DNA of 64,000 nt from Sarcocystis neurona (lineage: Eukaryota; Apicomplexa; Conoidasida; Eucoccidiorida; Sarcocystidae), in NCBI GenBank assembly GCA_000727475.1, contig KL647289.1, positions 3,239,600 through 3,303,599 of the forward strand. Reading direction: 5' to 3'. The translations under genes and the position numbers were made by a program. Shown one piece after another: positions 1 through 13,100 of this stretch (within the stretch, counting starts at the first letter, position 1; every line of letters begins with the position of its first letter). The notes under the pieces were generated by a model. That model made no database searches. It saw only the letters and a program-made list of their open reading frames with translations, and had not been told where the DNA came from.

Positions 1-3000
1 GAAAATCAAGGCAGCTGCTGCGGCATAGCACGCAAGCAACCTTAGTATCTATTATGCACGGCAACGGTCACAACATCTGTTGAGTCACTTGCGTAGGGGA
101 TGCATCTGATGACGCACGCGTTACAGTCCGTTTCGTTCCCAAATCAACGTGTGTACGGTCGCGCGCAATATACAGCATGAGGATGTCACGTGCAGGGGTG
201 ACGCGTTGGCACTTCAATTGCGAACACACTATACTTCGGCACAAAAACGTGCAGTTTGCTGTTTTTTTCGATACTGTGAGGTCTCGCACTTATGTGCAAC
301 CCCTTCTCAGTTTGTCAATGTATGCGACAGTACGCAATGGGCATTGTTCTACACATTGGTCGGTGTCCATTCGATGGTTGAGGTGCTTGAAAGTAAAACG
401 CCAGTATCTGCGGGGGTTCTCGCTGCTACAGATGGTGGGCATCTTGGGTGCGGTAAACTGCAGCTGCGGGCGCAAAGCACGGTGGATATAACTACGTGTA
501 GATGTATATGCTGCGCACACTTATGCGTACGCAAAAAGGGAATATGCTTGTGCCTCTACTTTGCTGCCGACATACGTTGCACACGTGTGAGTCAACATTT
601 ACCTTGAGCACCTCTGTAAGGTAAAAGTAGCTTCATTATTCACACGTACGCGTATGTGCCTTTTTGTGTGTCCCTGAGTGGCTGTTCAGAATTACTGTAT
701 TACACACCTTCGCATGTGACGCAATACTGACACTCAACCGCCAGTGTCTTTTACCATTTCAGTTCCGAAGAACTTTTCCGGCTACCTAGGAATGATTTCC
801 TTCATTGTGCAAACTTCACCGGTAAACAGCAACCCAGTGTCATATTTTGGTCTGAGTAACCCTGAGGTATCTTGCTCGGAGCACACCTCAGGTACGCACC
901 TGCAAAATCCGTAGATCCTGCGGCAAAAAGCTGACTGCACACTTCGGGGACCTTTACAATTTCTTCTTCTGGCAATTTTGGATGCCGTAGGGAAGCGAGA
1001 CACATCGGTGCATCGACTTAAGTGAACGCGCGTAAAAAAACTAATTAATGCCCTTTTTGCGGACTGGCACACGAAAGTGATTTTCCTCCTGCTAAACATT
1101 AGCTGGATAGCACCATTTGTTCACACGCGTAAGTAATATATGCACAACTATCTATTTCCACATACGTACGTGCAGTAACGCAAATGCAATTGTATGTCAC
1201 TCTGTATATATTTGTACATGAGTACATGCGGCAGTGCTACCGTGAGGCAGCGCAGGTCGCGTCGCTGTTCTTGACTGAGTACTCCCGTTGCTTTAGTTTT
1301 GAGCCGATATAACTCGACAGTAGCACTACTTGAAGTGTTCACCTTATGGAAACTGTAGTAGACGCATGCGAGATGTATTGGTAATAGTAGCAGTATCACG
1401 TCGTCCACTCAGTGAACTTACTGCAACAGTAATATCACCTTGACAGCAGTTTGGAAACCGTAGTATCAAGAATTGTAGTAGCAGAAGTAACAGGAGCAGT
1501 GGCAGTACGCCATAGCGACGGCAATCTGGCGCTGACGCTGCCAGACACTCGCACCGACACCACCACTACCAGGTGAATATGTGCTGTTGAAGACCCAAAG
1601 CCCTATTGTGTTGTGCGTCCTGGTGAGCATACTCTTACTCAAGTCTTCCATCTCAGTTTTCCACCTGTTATTACTGTAGTCACGATCAACATCATTCACA
1701 CTTTCAGTACCCCACTTTGCTCTGTGCATTTAAAGACGTTGTTCGACTCGCAGTCTCTTTTTACGGTAACAACACTTGCTGACATTGACTTTACAAGCTC
1801 ATCATTCGACGTCTTCTTTCCACTAGAATCGTGAGTCTTCTTTGTGTCCCGTGGTGGTTAGTATTCGTATCATCTTCAATATTTTGTTCTTATTATCAAG
1901 AATACTGCGGTTATGGTACAGCGGTATGCTGCCAAGCTCTTATCTCCGGGAGCTGCCAACGTGTGCTTCTGCACAACGACCACATGTAAATTCCCGATGA
2001 TGTACGTAGCGGTGCATGTGTATGCGCAGTTTTATACGTGTACCGGGTTTTTCCATTTTAAAGCGGAACAACTAGCATACGCGTACTCGTACATTTGTGC
2101 CCACTACTCACAAACACGTAAACAGGTTTCTCCCTGTGTAGAAGGAGGGATGTAAAATGAGGATAGCGTCACGCATGCACGTTGAGTCGGTCGTACACTG
2201 GTTTCGCTCGTACAAAGCGCAGGTGCGGTCACTGCACACTGAACCACAGAGATCCATATTTTATACTTTCCGATGCATATATGTACCAGTACGTATATGC
2301 ATGTGTATACTGCGCCTAGTCTAATTCCGTTCGTATGTAAGTGTTGCACCACGTGTAGACACTCTGTGCCTCAGTAGAGGCGAGGAGGGGCGCACTCACC
2401 CCATGTTATCATAATGCATATGCCGATAGAAACGCCATACTTCTACTTGTGGAAGCCGTGCCACGGCATATTCAGACATTTTCTCGTGTGCTATCCGTAC
2501 GCGTATCGGCATACACACATGTGTGCATACTAGACCTAAGTGGATATACACAACTTAGTATCGGGGAGTACGCTTAATACATATATATATATATGTATAG
2601 AGGGAGAGGAGGGATGGTACGTGTTCCAGCTCATTGTGTGTACATTTTCTTTCATGTCCGGCACTCTCCTCTCGTGGCGGTGTGTAACGCACACGTATTC
2701 ATACGAAAATATAAACGTAAATATACGGGCAAACTTCCACATACGCGCATGTGCACGTACACGTACACAGACATATTCCGAATGTATACACTGTATATAT
2801 ATATATACATATAGTTGTCTTTCCAGTCAACGCTCCTGAATGTTGCCTCTTTAGTTCTTCTTCCTTGTTGACTCACGCTGTGCCTCGGCAACGTCATTCC
2901 GTTCCGAGCACTCAAGTTAATACACCAAAACTGTGGTCTCCGTATCACGGATTACAGAAAAAAATTTCTTTGCAGCTTCTATATATCCACATAGGACTAC

Positions 3001-3311
3001 ACAGACATGCTCACGTCTGTGGTCTTCGACGTGTACGGATTACGCATGTGCAGACATGTAAATACGTGAAGACAGGGCACTAGGTCAATTATATCAGTTG
3101 ATCGATATCTCGCTTGACCCACGTGAATGCGTGTGTGCGAACCACTCGTATGCGGGTACAGGTAAGTGGGTGTTCTGCACGCTTGCACTACGTATATATC
3201 AAAATATATTTTGTGCAGGTGGCTGTATCGTGTGTGTATATACATATACATATGTATGTATCGTGTGTGTATATGTATATATATATATATGTATATATAT
3301 ATACATTCATT

Positions 3312-3352
<41 letters not shown>

Positions 3353-4445
3353 GTACTTACAAGTAGGCTACACACTCATAAAGCATGTTTCATAGAAACC
3401 TTCAAGTTGCGTTGCTAGATACATACATCTATGTGTGTATCAGACACACGTATCGGGAAGTCTATACAGGTGCACCTTTCTGGATCTACATGAATGCCTG
3501 TAGACTATATTTGTTTGAGTAAACGTACACGTACAGATATACCTTCGACGTGCTTGGTGTGTATGACTAGACACCAGTGCCTTTGGGGTGTGTGGCTAGA
3601 TGTATATATCTACTATATTGATATATTATGTACATATATACATGTATGTGTAGACTATTTGCACGTATATATTGATATACGGAAAGAGAGACGGACAGAT
3701 AGAGAAGTACAATTCTTTGGTGCACCCGAAGTATGTAGCTGAGTATATACGCACACAACTGTGTTTGTGCAGGGAATCCCGTTCCGCGTTTGTTTACACA
3801 CACACATAGGTGCATTAGATACGAGTCTGTACAAAGAGCAAAAAGCCGTTGGAGACGCTTCGCTTCCGTCTTCTCAAGCGTGTCTCATCAAGCACGTGGA
3901 ATAACCTACCACGCCTGGTCGAGAATTACCGCGTGCCGTACGGATAGACGTACAAAGACCGACATGGAGAAGGGGAGAAGGACAGAGAGAGAGAGAAAAA
4001 AAAGGTACACCTACTTGTGTATTCACGCATGACCACAGATGTGTCGGTGTGGATTCATGTACGTGGACGTGAGTGATATTCCCGTGCAAACGCATGTACA
4101 AGTGGGGGCATTCAGGTACGCGTGTCTTCGCGTAAATGTTCTTGTACGTCTGCAAAAATTATAGATCTCACTATATACAAGGATGTGGAGTACCTACACA
4201 CAAGTGTATATATATATATATATGTATATGTGTATCATATATGCATCCCTCCATGCAGGCGTCCGTACCGGGTATACATGCAGAAAGTTATTAAGAATCG
4301 TCCTGACACGCATATAAAGAGAGAGATACTTCCGCCTAGGCAGATTTGTAAATCCTTATCCTTTATAGAAGGTAAGGGCTCTTTTTGTATACTTAGAGCG
4401 AAGAAGGAACGACCAGGGCGGACGTAGTGAGCGAGTTTCCTGCAG
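1..4445. other. Non-coding left flank rich in TA/TATG microsatellites
   Basis: No gene could be supported here. Sequence up to about 2.5 kb is mixed composition. From 2.5 kb on it carries many short (TA)n and (TATG)n runs, with the densest at about 3226-3355 and a shorter one at 4205-4230. Open frames of up to 152 codons exist (for example plus strand 149-607), but they lack recognisable domains and convincing splice context. Upstream exons of the plus-strand gene that begins to be visible at 4446 probably lie in or beyond this stretch. Confidence 0.5.
3226..3355. repeat. Compound (TA)n/(TATG)n microsatellite
   Basis: About 130 bases of alternating TATA, CATATA and TATG units. They translate in both directions as meaningless Tyr-Ile-Tyr-Ile runs, so open frames across it are artefacts. 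This is the commonest repeat class in the window. Similar blocks occur near 7825-8200, 8700-9060, 9715-9775, 12640-13090 and 16460-17085. Confidence 0.9.
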
Positions 4446-4606
4446 TCAAAATTACTCTTCTTGGACGAAACATGAAGCGGAAGTTCATTGTAGATCTCGT
4501 TAACGGGAGCCCCCGGGGGCATAGAGAAGTAGACAGTTTTGCCTGGGGAGGGTTGATATATCTACACGCGAATAACGCTGCGTTCGTTTTCATTGATAAG
4601 AAGCAG
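4446..4606 (+). CDS. Internal exon of an unrecognised, beta-propeller-like protein
   Basis: Unrecognised gene. The segment follows an acceptor (tttcctgcag) and ends at CAG|GTGGTC. Entry phase is 1 and exit phase 0, giving 53 codons plus two bases. The translation runs from KITLLGRNMKRKF to FAWGGLIYLHANNAAFVFI and then DKKQ. The alternation of short hydrophobic strands and turns resembles WD40/beta-propeller blades. It joins in phase 0 to the next segment at 4881, giving a plausible strand IDKKQ-QLYVF across the junction. The intervening 274 bases are strongly pyrimidine-rich on this strand, as expected of an intron. The upstream exon was not found. The opposite strand is also open over part of this region (4235-4522), so strand is likely but not certain. 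Confidence 0.4.
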
Positions 4607-4880
4607 GTGGTCACGGAAGGCTTTTTTCCGAATTTTCCCCGCGTTGCTTTCCTTATCTTTCTTCTTCACGCTCTTCTTCCTTCCTTTCTTTTTTCTCCCT
4701 ATGTGTTCTTATTCACAATATTTCAGTTCTTAAGTTCTGTTCTGTTCTCTTCTAGGTCCTTCCCGCTACCTCCTCTAGTTTCCTACTCTGCATCTCTCTT
4801 TCCAGTTCCCGCTTTTTTCCTGTTTCTCCTCCGTCATCTTTCGACGTCACTTACACGAAATGTCCTGTTCTCATTCTCAG

Positions 4881-5246
4881 CAGCTCTACGTGTTCCGCGC
4901 AGACGTCTTATCGAAAAATAACATAACAAATATTAACGACTCCTCCCACTCAAAAACAAGGGAGGAGACGAACTCGAAGAAGAAAGCAAACAGCGGTTCT
5001 CTGCCCTTTCTGGTGACGGACAACGGCAGCAGCAGCATCAGTAGTGGCTTCACACTTTGCAAGAGCTACACTGGCAGCAGTCTGCCCCGGCAGCAGTGGA
5101 AAAACAGTAACAGCAATAAGGATGCAGCCTCAGCAGCACCAGCAGCAGACGTCCGGCAAAGCAGCGCGGCGGCAGCCTGGCGCGGCAGCGGCGAATCTGT
5201 AGTCGTAGCAGCAGCAGCCGATCCCAGTAGCAGCAGCAGAGCCTAA
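4881..5246 (+). CDS. Downstream exon of the same beta-propeller-like gene, running into a CAG array
   Basis: Follows a long pyrimidine-rich tract (4612-4880) and the acceptor cattctcag. It opens in phase 0 with QLYVFRADVLSKN, which continues the strand pattern of the exon at 4446. After about 20 residues it becomes polar and low in complexity (Ser, Asn, Lys, then Ala and Ser), where it enters the CAG/GCA repeat array. The frame stays open to a TAA at 5244-5246, but the true exon end is unknown. Possible donors are CTG|GTGACG near 5011 and TCT|GTAGTC near 5200. Low-complexity inserts between propeller strands are common in coccidian proteins. The product is not identified. WD40-type or another propeller scaffold is inference from the strand pattern only. 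Confidence 0.35.
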   Translation, partial: QLYVFRADVLSKNNITNINDSSHSKTREETNSKKKANSGSLPFLVTDNGSSSISSGFTLCKSYTGSSLPRQQWKNSNSNKDAASAAPAADVRQSSAAAAWRGSGESVVVAAAADPSSSSRA

Positions 5247-5960
5247 GCAGCAGCAACAGTAGTGCCAGAGCAGTAGTAGCTGCAGGAGTAACGTCCGAGA
5301 AACTGCAGCGGCAGCGGGAGTACCACAGCCGTACCAGCGCAGTAACATAAAAGATTCGCAGCAGCAGCAGTGTGAAAGCATCAGCAGCAGCAATAGGGCA
5401 GAGTCAGCCGCAGCAGTACTTCGGAGGCAGCAGCAGCAGCAGCGGTGCACATGTGACAGCAGCACGAGCAGTAACAGCGCTGCTGCAGCAGTGGTAACAC
5501 CGAGATTCGTGCTGCTGCTGTTGGTGTTGCTTGACTGATCAGTCAAAGGCGGGCGAGGATGGGAACACAAGTCACCAGCTGCTGCCGACTGAAGCCGCTG
5601 CGAAGATCGGCACAGCAACGAACACAGCAGCAGAACCGGCACAGCAACAGCAACGCAACAGTGGCTAAAAATTATCGCAGCAGCAGCAGAACCGCAGCAC
5701 GAGCATACTAGCAACAGCAGGTTCGCAGCAGGGCAGCAACAGCGACGTAGGAGCAGCAACAGAGGCACTGGAGGTGAAATAGACGTAGGATACCGGCAGC
5801 AGCATCAGCGGAGAATTTTTCGCAGTGACAGGACAAGAATAGCACCAGCGTTGTGGAAGGAGCACAAGGTGAGCCGCGAAGTCCCTAGCAACTGCGGACA
5901 AGCAGCAGCAGCAGCCGACCAGCAGCAGCAGCAGCGGTAGAGCAGCACCACAGGAAGGGG
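5020..5960 (+). repeat. Interrupted (CAG)n/(GCA)n array
   Basis: About 0.9 kb dominated by CAG/GCA triplets on the plus strand, with interruptions such as GGC, AAC and GTA. It is open in several frames on both strands, reading as Ser/Ala/Gln on plus and as Leu/Cys/Ala on minus, so reading frames alone cannot fix its coding status. It begins inside the exon proposed at 4881. CAG-rich arrays of this kind are a known hallmark of Eimeria genomes. Confidence 0.85.
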
Positions 5961-6260
5961 AAGGAAGCCGCGGCAGCGGTGGCTCAGAGGAGGAGTCTGG
6001 GAGTCGCAGCAACAGTCCAACCGAAGAAGAACGTTATCAGAAAGGAGAAACAGAACCGGCAGAAGTCCGAATTCGCATGCCAACAAGGACATGCTCTTCA
6101 CGCCCAGCCACGGGACGTGGTGTCTGTACACCCCACGGGTGTCGTGTCTTTGCATTTCTCTGAAGATTACTTCCGCACCAGGAAGTACGTCTTTGGACGG
6201 GAACATATCTGTTTCGCAGACGACAACAATGTATATTCCATAGTATACACGCACAAATGC
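5960..6260 (+). other. Probable exon region, frame unresolved
   Basis: Non-repetitive sequence directly after the CAG array, open in all three plus frames for 50 to 100 codons. One frame gives segments such as DVVSVHPTGVVSLHF and ICFADDNNVYSIVYT, which again look like propeller strands. Another gives a charged stretch with EEERYQKGETEPAEVR. It may be the next exon of the gene seen at 4446-5246. I cannot choose the frame or splice sites by eye. Confidence 0.25.
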
Positions 6261-6977
6261 GGTTTGTGCTGCATCTCGGCTCCTACGTGTACGTGTGTGA
6301 AAACTTCATATACGTACGTGTCTATTGACTTGCGTACGTAGACCCTCGGAGGTTGTGGGTGGATCTGTACAATATATTTCTGCTCCCAGAGATGTACACA
6401 TCTGTTGACGAGTGCGTCGTCCTGAACTTCCTCGTGTACACCAGCACTCGGGGCTCTTCTCTCACTTATACGTGCGTATGTATGGATGTACCAGAGAATT
6501 GCAGAAGGACAGCAGGGTACAGCGGTATGATGCCGGTGTGATGTATAACCACAACTGAGCGTCCACTTCATATATTTTACATGTAGCCAAATAGGAAGAA
6601 GCGCCTACAACATACCCCACCACGAGGGCACATCTTTTATACACGTAGAAGCGCATCTGCTCCTTTCATGTATATGCAAACGTGTGTGTGTAGGCACCGA
6701 GACACGTATTTTATGTACGTGCATACATACGTAGGCCTTGCCCGCATGGTGGCAGGTGTATTTATCTCGAGGACAGCATGTGGCCGTTCCCGTTTGGCTT
6801 GTGGGTGCCTATATTTCGAGGTCGACGTTTGCCTCTGCACACGTGTGCATGCGTGCTGCTCATACGTACACCCTTTTTCTCTCGCCACACTGGTGCTCCC
6901 TTCGTGAAGAGTGGATATGTATGTTTGCAACTTCGTACAATCGAACCAAAGTGAGTACAACGGGTGCAGAGAAATTT

Positions 6978-7184
6978 TCAATCGCAGTGCTGCGGTGTCT
7001 GTACACTGAAGCACGCTTGCCCTACGCAGTACGCTGATGATTTGTCGTGCTTCATTTCTCCTTTCGCGTACCTCCTTTGGCCGCTGGAACAGCGTCCCGC
7101 AGCGCCACCTTTCTCTCCTGCTCCTTCTCCTCCTGGTGCTGTGATGCAGCATTTTCTCATCGCGTAGAGTCGGTCAATGAAGTC
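6978..7184 (-). CDS. Fusion gene exon 15 (proposed terminal exon)
   Basis: Starts after gttcctgcag in phase 0 and is preceded by about 450 bases of pyrimidine-rich sequence on this strand. It opens DFIDRLYAMRKC, which continues the amphipathic helix begun by KEEVLQ in exon 14, as in the last helix of GPAT proteins. A Gly-rich and basic tail follows, to a TGA at 6978-6980. The C-terminus QHCD is not a peroxisomal PTS1 signal. A possible donor, AGGAG|GTACGC near 7071, would replace this tail by an unseen exon. Confidence 0.45.
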   Translation of the reverse strand, partial: DFIDRLYAMRKCCITAPGGEGAGEKGGAAGRCSSGQRRYAKGEMKHDKSSAYCVGQACFSVQTPQHCD

Positions 7185-10100
7185 CTGCAGGAACAAAATG
7201 CACACGAGAGCCAAAAGGGAAAAAAGAGTGGAAAACAAGCAAACGAGGAAGGGAGGAGGGTGGAAGGAAAGAAGACGACGAGGCGAACAAGAAGGAAGAC
7301 AAAAAATCTTCAAAAAACTAGGGTGAGACAAGGAGGACGAGAAAACAAACTCGTCCACAGGAGAGCTTTCGGAGAGAAGTACAAAGATCAACAAGAGCAA
7401 AGTGGTGTCTTTACAGCAGTACGTGTCTCACCGAATTTCTTTACACCATACGCTTGCAACACTTTTCGTGAAAAGGAAAAAATAGAAAAGGAGAGTAACA
7501 GAGACACCGGCGGAAAAAAAAGCGAAGGAAGCAGGACACGTGGAAGCGACAAAGCAGAACCCCTTCGTGAAAAGAAGAAGAAATGGAAAAGTCGGGAAAA
7601 AAGAATACTTCGGTCTTCACAGAAACGAAAATACTACACATCTCTGTAGAAGGTCCTCTGCAGGGAAGTGTCCACAGATGCCAGTGCCCGCGTACAGGTC
7701 TTTGTATTCAAGTGTCACATACGCACCCCTACGTTTATATACATACGTATATATAGGGGCTCTAATACGTACACAGGAAACATGTTTGTAAGTATAGCGT
7801 ACATCCAGGTATATGATAATGTGTATATATATATATATATTCATACATATTTGCGTATACCTATGGCTATATACATATATGCATGTATATATTTGTTTCT
7901 AGCTATGCCCGTGTATGTATATATGTATATATGCTTATAAGTATGCGTATATATATATATATGTATGTATGATTTTTTTCTTCCTTTATAGCTACGCGTA
8001 CATATTTATATGTATATATATATGCTGATTTGCGTGTAAGTGTCGCCATCTATCTTCGTGTAGTGAAGCCTACGCATATGTGTATACGAATACGTATACA
8101 TGTGTATAGACGCGCGCTTAAATGTATGGAAACGTATTCGTATATACACATATACGTACATATAAATATGTACATATGTGATATGTACGGATGTATATAC
8201 ATCCTTAGCTGTGTGTCCACCGCAGGAAAAACGCAGTAAACGCGTCGAGAAATGGGCAGGGATGGAGAAGGAGAAAAGGGGAGCAAAATCGTCAGCGAGG
8301 CTCTTCTCTGGCAAGTCCGTCTGCGAACTTGATTCTTCACGTTTCCTTGTAGACACAAAGCGAGAAGGCAGAAGAGAGATAGGGAGAAAAAAAAGGAGAG
8401 GGACATTCTTTTCACCCTCGCGTGGGCGCATGGACTTTTGTAGAGAAGAGTCCATAAGAAGGCGCCTCTTGAATGTTAGTCTACCTCCAGTGGGTATTTA
8501 TTTGTGTATCGACAGAAGTTCAATATAGACATATATACCGTTGTAAATACTACACAGATTTGTCGACAGATAAATACAGAAGAATAGACTGATAGGAAAA
8601 CAAGGTGATACTAGTCAATATTTGTGTACGTTTCAGAGTTCCCTTTTATCTCACTTCTGCTCGACGACTTGACCCTGCGAGAAGCCATGTACATATGCAT
8701 ACATACACATATGTAAATATATATATATATGTATAAACATGCAAATATACTGGTACGTTCCCATTTCTTCCATTCGACACCTGCGTTGCAGGCGGGAATC
8801 TCTGTAGCTCTTCCTATCCGTTTCTTCCTTTTAGCACCCTCCGTCCTTCCCTCTATACGAGAACCATTGATACATATATATATATAGACAGGTTGATATT
8901 TCTGACACATGCAGAGAAGGCTTTGTTAAAATTCTCACAAAGACATGTAAATATATATATGTATACATCATATGCGTATACGTGTTTTGTATATAAACAT
9001 ATATATGTGTATATATGTATACATTTATGTGTGTATATATATATATTATGTGTAAGCTGGATGATGCGTCTGTGAGTCACCCGGCTGCATAGAAAAACAA
9101 GTTAATAAACCTCTAATGCTCTGCATTTCACTCGCATATTATCCGTTTCTGCGTCCGCCGGCTCCCTGCAGTGACACTTGACAGCAGGACGTCGCTCTTT
9201 CTCGTCTGTCCTTCTTCTCTTTGTTGTCACGTGTGTAGCTATCTAACAAACAGTAATAAAGGGGAAAGTGCATGCAGTCGACGTCTGTATACAGAGAGGA
9301 AAAATGTTTAGACACGTAAATACACACGAAAGGGCATAGTGACGCCTGTCTGTTTGTCGGTATGTCTCTACACGTACATGTATACAACACCTAGGTAGGA
9401 ACTTACGCATATATACATATATATGTGTACTCGCATATATAGAGAGAGACACGGAGAGATAAAAAGGGAGAGGAAAAACGAAGCAGAAAGCAAAACGCAC
9501 GTCTAATAAGCAGACACAGGTGCAATGTATATATATGTGTATTTCTACACAAGTGCGAGTATACACACATACATATATGCAGGTGTACGAACAGGTGATA
9601 CAGATGATGCGTGCCTGAAGAAGCGCACAGGCCTACGTACTTGTGCCACTATTATATCAGCCGTTCCTCATTACCGAAAAAGCCATCACGCAGACGGAGG
9701 TGTACGTTGGCATATTTACATATATATATATATGTATATATTGTATATATACATATATATATATATACATATATATTCGTGTTCACAAGCGTGAGTTACG
9801 TTTCTTCATAGACACGAAGGTATACATTTTAATAGACATCAAAGGTGCCCTAGTGTGAGGTGTGCCTCGGTATCTGCGGGGACATATCTATATACAGGTA
9901 CGTAATATATATATATATATATGTATATGTATATGAGGTATTATATACGCGAGTTCGCTTTCTACAAAAACAGAGGTGTACGTCGGCATCTGCGGGGTCA
10001 TGTCTATATACATATACGTAATATATATATATGTATGTGAGGTAGTGTATACGCGAGTTCCCTTTCGACAAAAACACGAGGTGCCTCTGTTAAAGAATAC

Positions 10101-13100
10101 TAAAGTTTATTGGACGCTGCTGGTGGCACCCTGCTGTTCTCCCGCTTGACTCGGCCATACAGAGAGAGAGATATGTACACATATACGAAGAGGCACACAC
10201 GCACACACACACGCAGAGGCATTTTCCTGCGGCGTGCGTATGTAGGAGAGTTCATCAAAGAGACGCCCACGCATGCATCCAGACAGATATACGGATGTGG
10301 ACACAGAGAGAGAGAGAGCAAGATAGAGAGAGACGCAGCGGAAGTCGAGAAGCTTCCGCCCTACAAGTACACATGTTGACATGCGTAGAGCGGAAGCTAC
10401 GAAAAAAAAGGCTCGACCCGGTTCGACACTGCGGGCTCTGTTGCTGTCTACCAACTCCCCTCTCTGTAAACACGGTGGAGGGGAGTGTCCCGGGGGATTT
10501 GAGGAAAAAGTAAAGCAGCACCTGAAGAACTTCCTCTTTATCGTATGGGGACGCCAGCTCGAGCAGGACTTGCTGACTGTCGGCTTCCGGGTCGTCGGGA
10601 TCTACTGCGTTGTACACCCGGACGGCGGCGCTGCCACTGCTGCCTCCGTCGTTTCTGCCGCTGCTGCTGTCGTGCTTCTGCTGCAGCACTCCGAAGCGGC
10701 GGAACGCGTAAAGCGCGCGACGCACTGCAGGCAGCGACGGGCTCTCTGGGAAAGACTGCGCATCAGCAGCAGAAGCACCAGGAGCAGCAGACGCGATAGC
10801 AGCAGATCCAGCAGAAGCAGCGGCAGCAGGTCCAGACGACGCAGCGGCAGGTCCAGCAGAAGCAGCAGCAGCAGATCCCCGGCAGAAGAAGCAGCAGCAA
10901 AAGCAGAAGCAGCAACAGCAGCAGAAGCACAAGGCTAGTGAGATAAAGAAGCTCAGTCATGAGTAACTCAAGAAACAAAGTAATACAGATGGTGCGAGTC
11001 TACACTGGAGTACACAAGCGTTGCACGTATACATTTATATACATACACACATCTATACAAGTATTCCTATGGGGTTGACAGGTATATACGTAAATGAGTA
11101 CGTATATGTGTATATATATGAGTATTTCAAACAACAAAGTAACGTAGATGGTGCAAGTCTATGAAGGAGTTAATAAAATATACATAGAGACATTCATATA
11201 TATGTACATATATATAAGTGTTGATATGGGACTAACACACATATATATATATATATAAGTGTTGATATGGGGCTGACAGATATATATATATGATTATGTA
11301 TATGTACTCATTTTTCCTTAAAGGTTCTGAGAGGTGGCGAGAAACGCAGCAGAGTCCTGCGAGAGTTCCCCGACCACCGCAGCTCGGAGCGCTTTTTCCC
11401 ACGGTGTACTTTTTGAGTTATTTGTGTTCGGACTGGAAGCGCCAGAGACATGCACACCCACAGCAGACATCTACGTAACTGTATAAAGAGAAATATATAT
11501 AGAGAAAGCTACGTTACAAATATATATAGAGAGACTGGTATTAGAAACGTAGAAGGAAACACCACTAGCTGTAGGTAGGGGAAGAGAGACGGATGCACAT
11601 GTACGGATATACGCGGCGACAGGTATGCGCATATATAAAAAGAGAGAGGGATACTCGCATACACGCATATGTCTGTATATCAAGAGATAGAGGGATGGAG
11701 AAATAGAAAGACACATGGAGAAAAGTAGAGAAATAACAGGAAAGAAGCATACATGTCTAAACGCGGGGAGATGGAGCAACACATAATATATATATATGTA
11801 TGAACGCGAATAGATACTGCAAGTCGTACACGTCTACATCTCTAGGAATAAGGTAACATCCTGTAATATGTATATATATGTGCACGAAATATATATATAT
11901 ATATAAATATGTGCCTGAATAGACATTGCGAGCCAGATTCAGGAGATGCTTATAGTAGGAGCCAGCGTCGTGGATATTCGTGCACGGCTGGGTCAGATAC
12001 AGCCACCTGTGTGGATGTCTCGGTGACAAAACCGTCGTACAAGCGAGTAGACCTGCAACCCGTGAACCGGCCTTTGTCGCCTATTCGACTTTGGGAGTGC
12101 AAAGGCACTTATACACATATGTGTGGAAGGGAAAATCTCCCTATGTATCTGTCTATACGTATATGTGTGCGTAGTTCGAACAGGCAGGAGACGTAGAGAG
12201 AGATGAATTTTCTGCCGTAAAGGCTACAGGTGTGCTTGCCTTTTGTGTGTACATGCACGTATGTGCGTCTATACGTTGGCGAACGTGTATATATACATAC
12301 AGCCCATCCCGCGCACAGACGTCTGTACGTACATGCACTTACAACAAATCAATAGAGACGCAAGTGAGTATTTAAAAGTGTATGTTAACATACATTTGTA
12401 TATATAGTTGTGTACGTAGCAGTGGGCGTGTGGCTGTGTAGGCAGCTGCAAGTACGCCCTTACGACTTGGTGTGACTGTTCGTGACAGAGAGCCAGCGGC
12501 CCTCCAGCGGCTGCTGCGGTTTGCTGCGGCTGCTCCGATTGCTGCTACTGCACCAGTGCTCCGCACTTCTTCTGTTACGAGCACGACGACCGCGACGTAT
12601 TTACATCTTTGTATCTATGTTTATGTATGCATGTGTATTTCTGTGTGTATATATATATGTGTAGACACATATATACGTCTGTACGTATGCATACGCGTGT
12701 GTATATATATATACATATATGTAAGTACAAGTATGTATGTGTATATGTGTACGTATGTTTGTCCACGTGTGAACGTTTACGTGTACATATATATATATGT
12801 ATACATTTGTATGGATACACACGTACATATGTGTATGTACGTATGTGTGTGTGTGTGTGTATGACTCTATGCATGTATCTCTGTGTATGTGTATGTGTAT
12901 GCAAGTATATGTGTAGGTATGGGTATTACATGTATATACAAATATGTATAAATATATGTATACATGTGTACGTATATGTATATGAATGTCTGCGTTTACT
13001 TGCGCATATATACACACATACATACGTACGGATGTACGTATGTGGGTACGTATATATGAATGTGTAAACGTGTATATATATTTATATATGCCTGTATAGA

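Noticed and set aside
149..607. 152-codon plus-strand frame at the left edge
   Set aside because: Irregular composition with no motif. It could be an exon but cannot be supported.
5130..5768. Long minus-strand frames of Leu/Cys/Ala over CAG arrays, here and at 17348-18444 and 62390-62983
   Set aside because: CTG repeats are open in several frames by composition. No conserved motif is present except where noted in exon 12.
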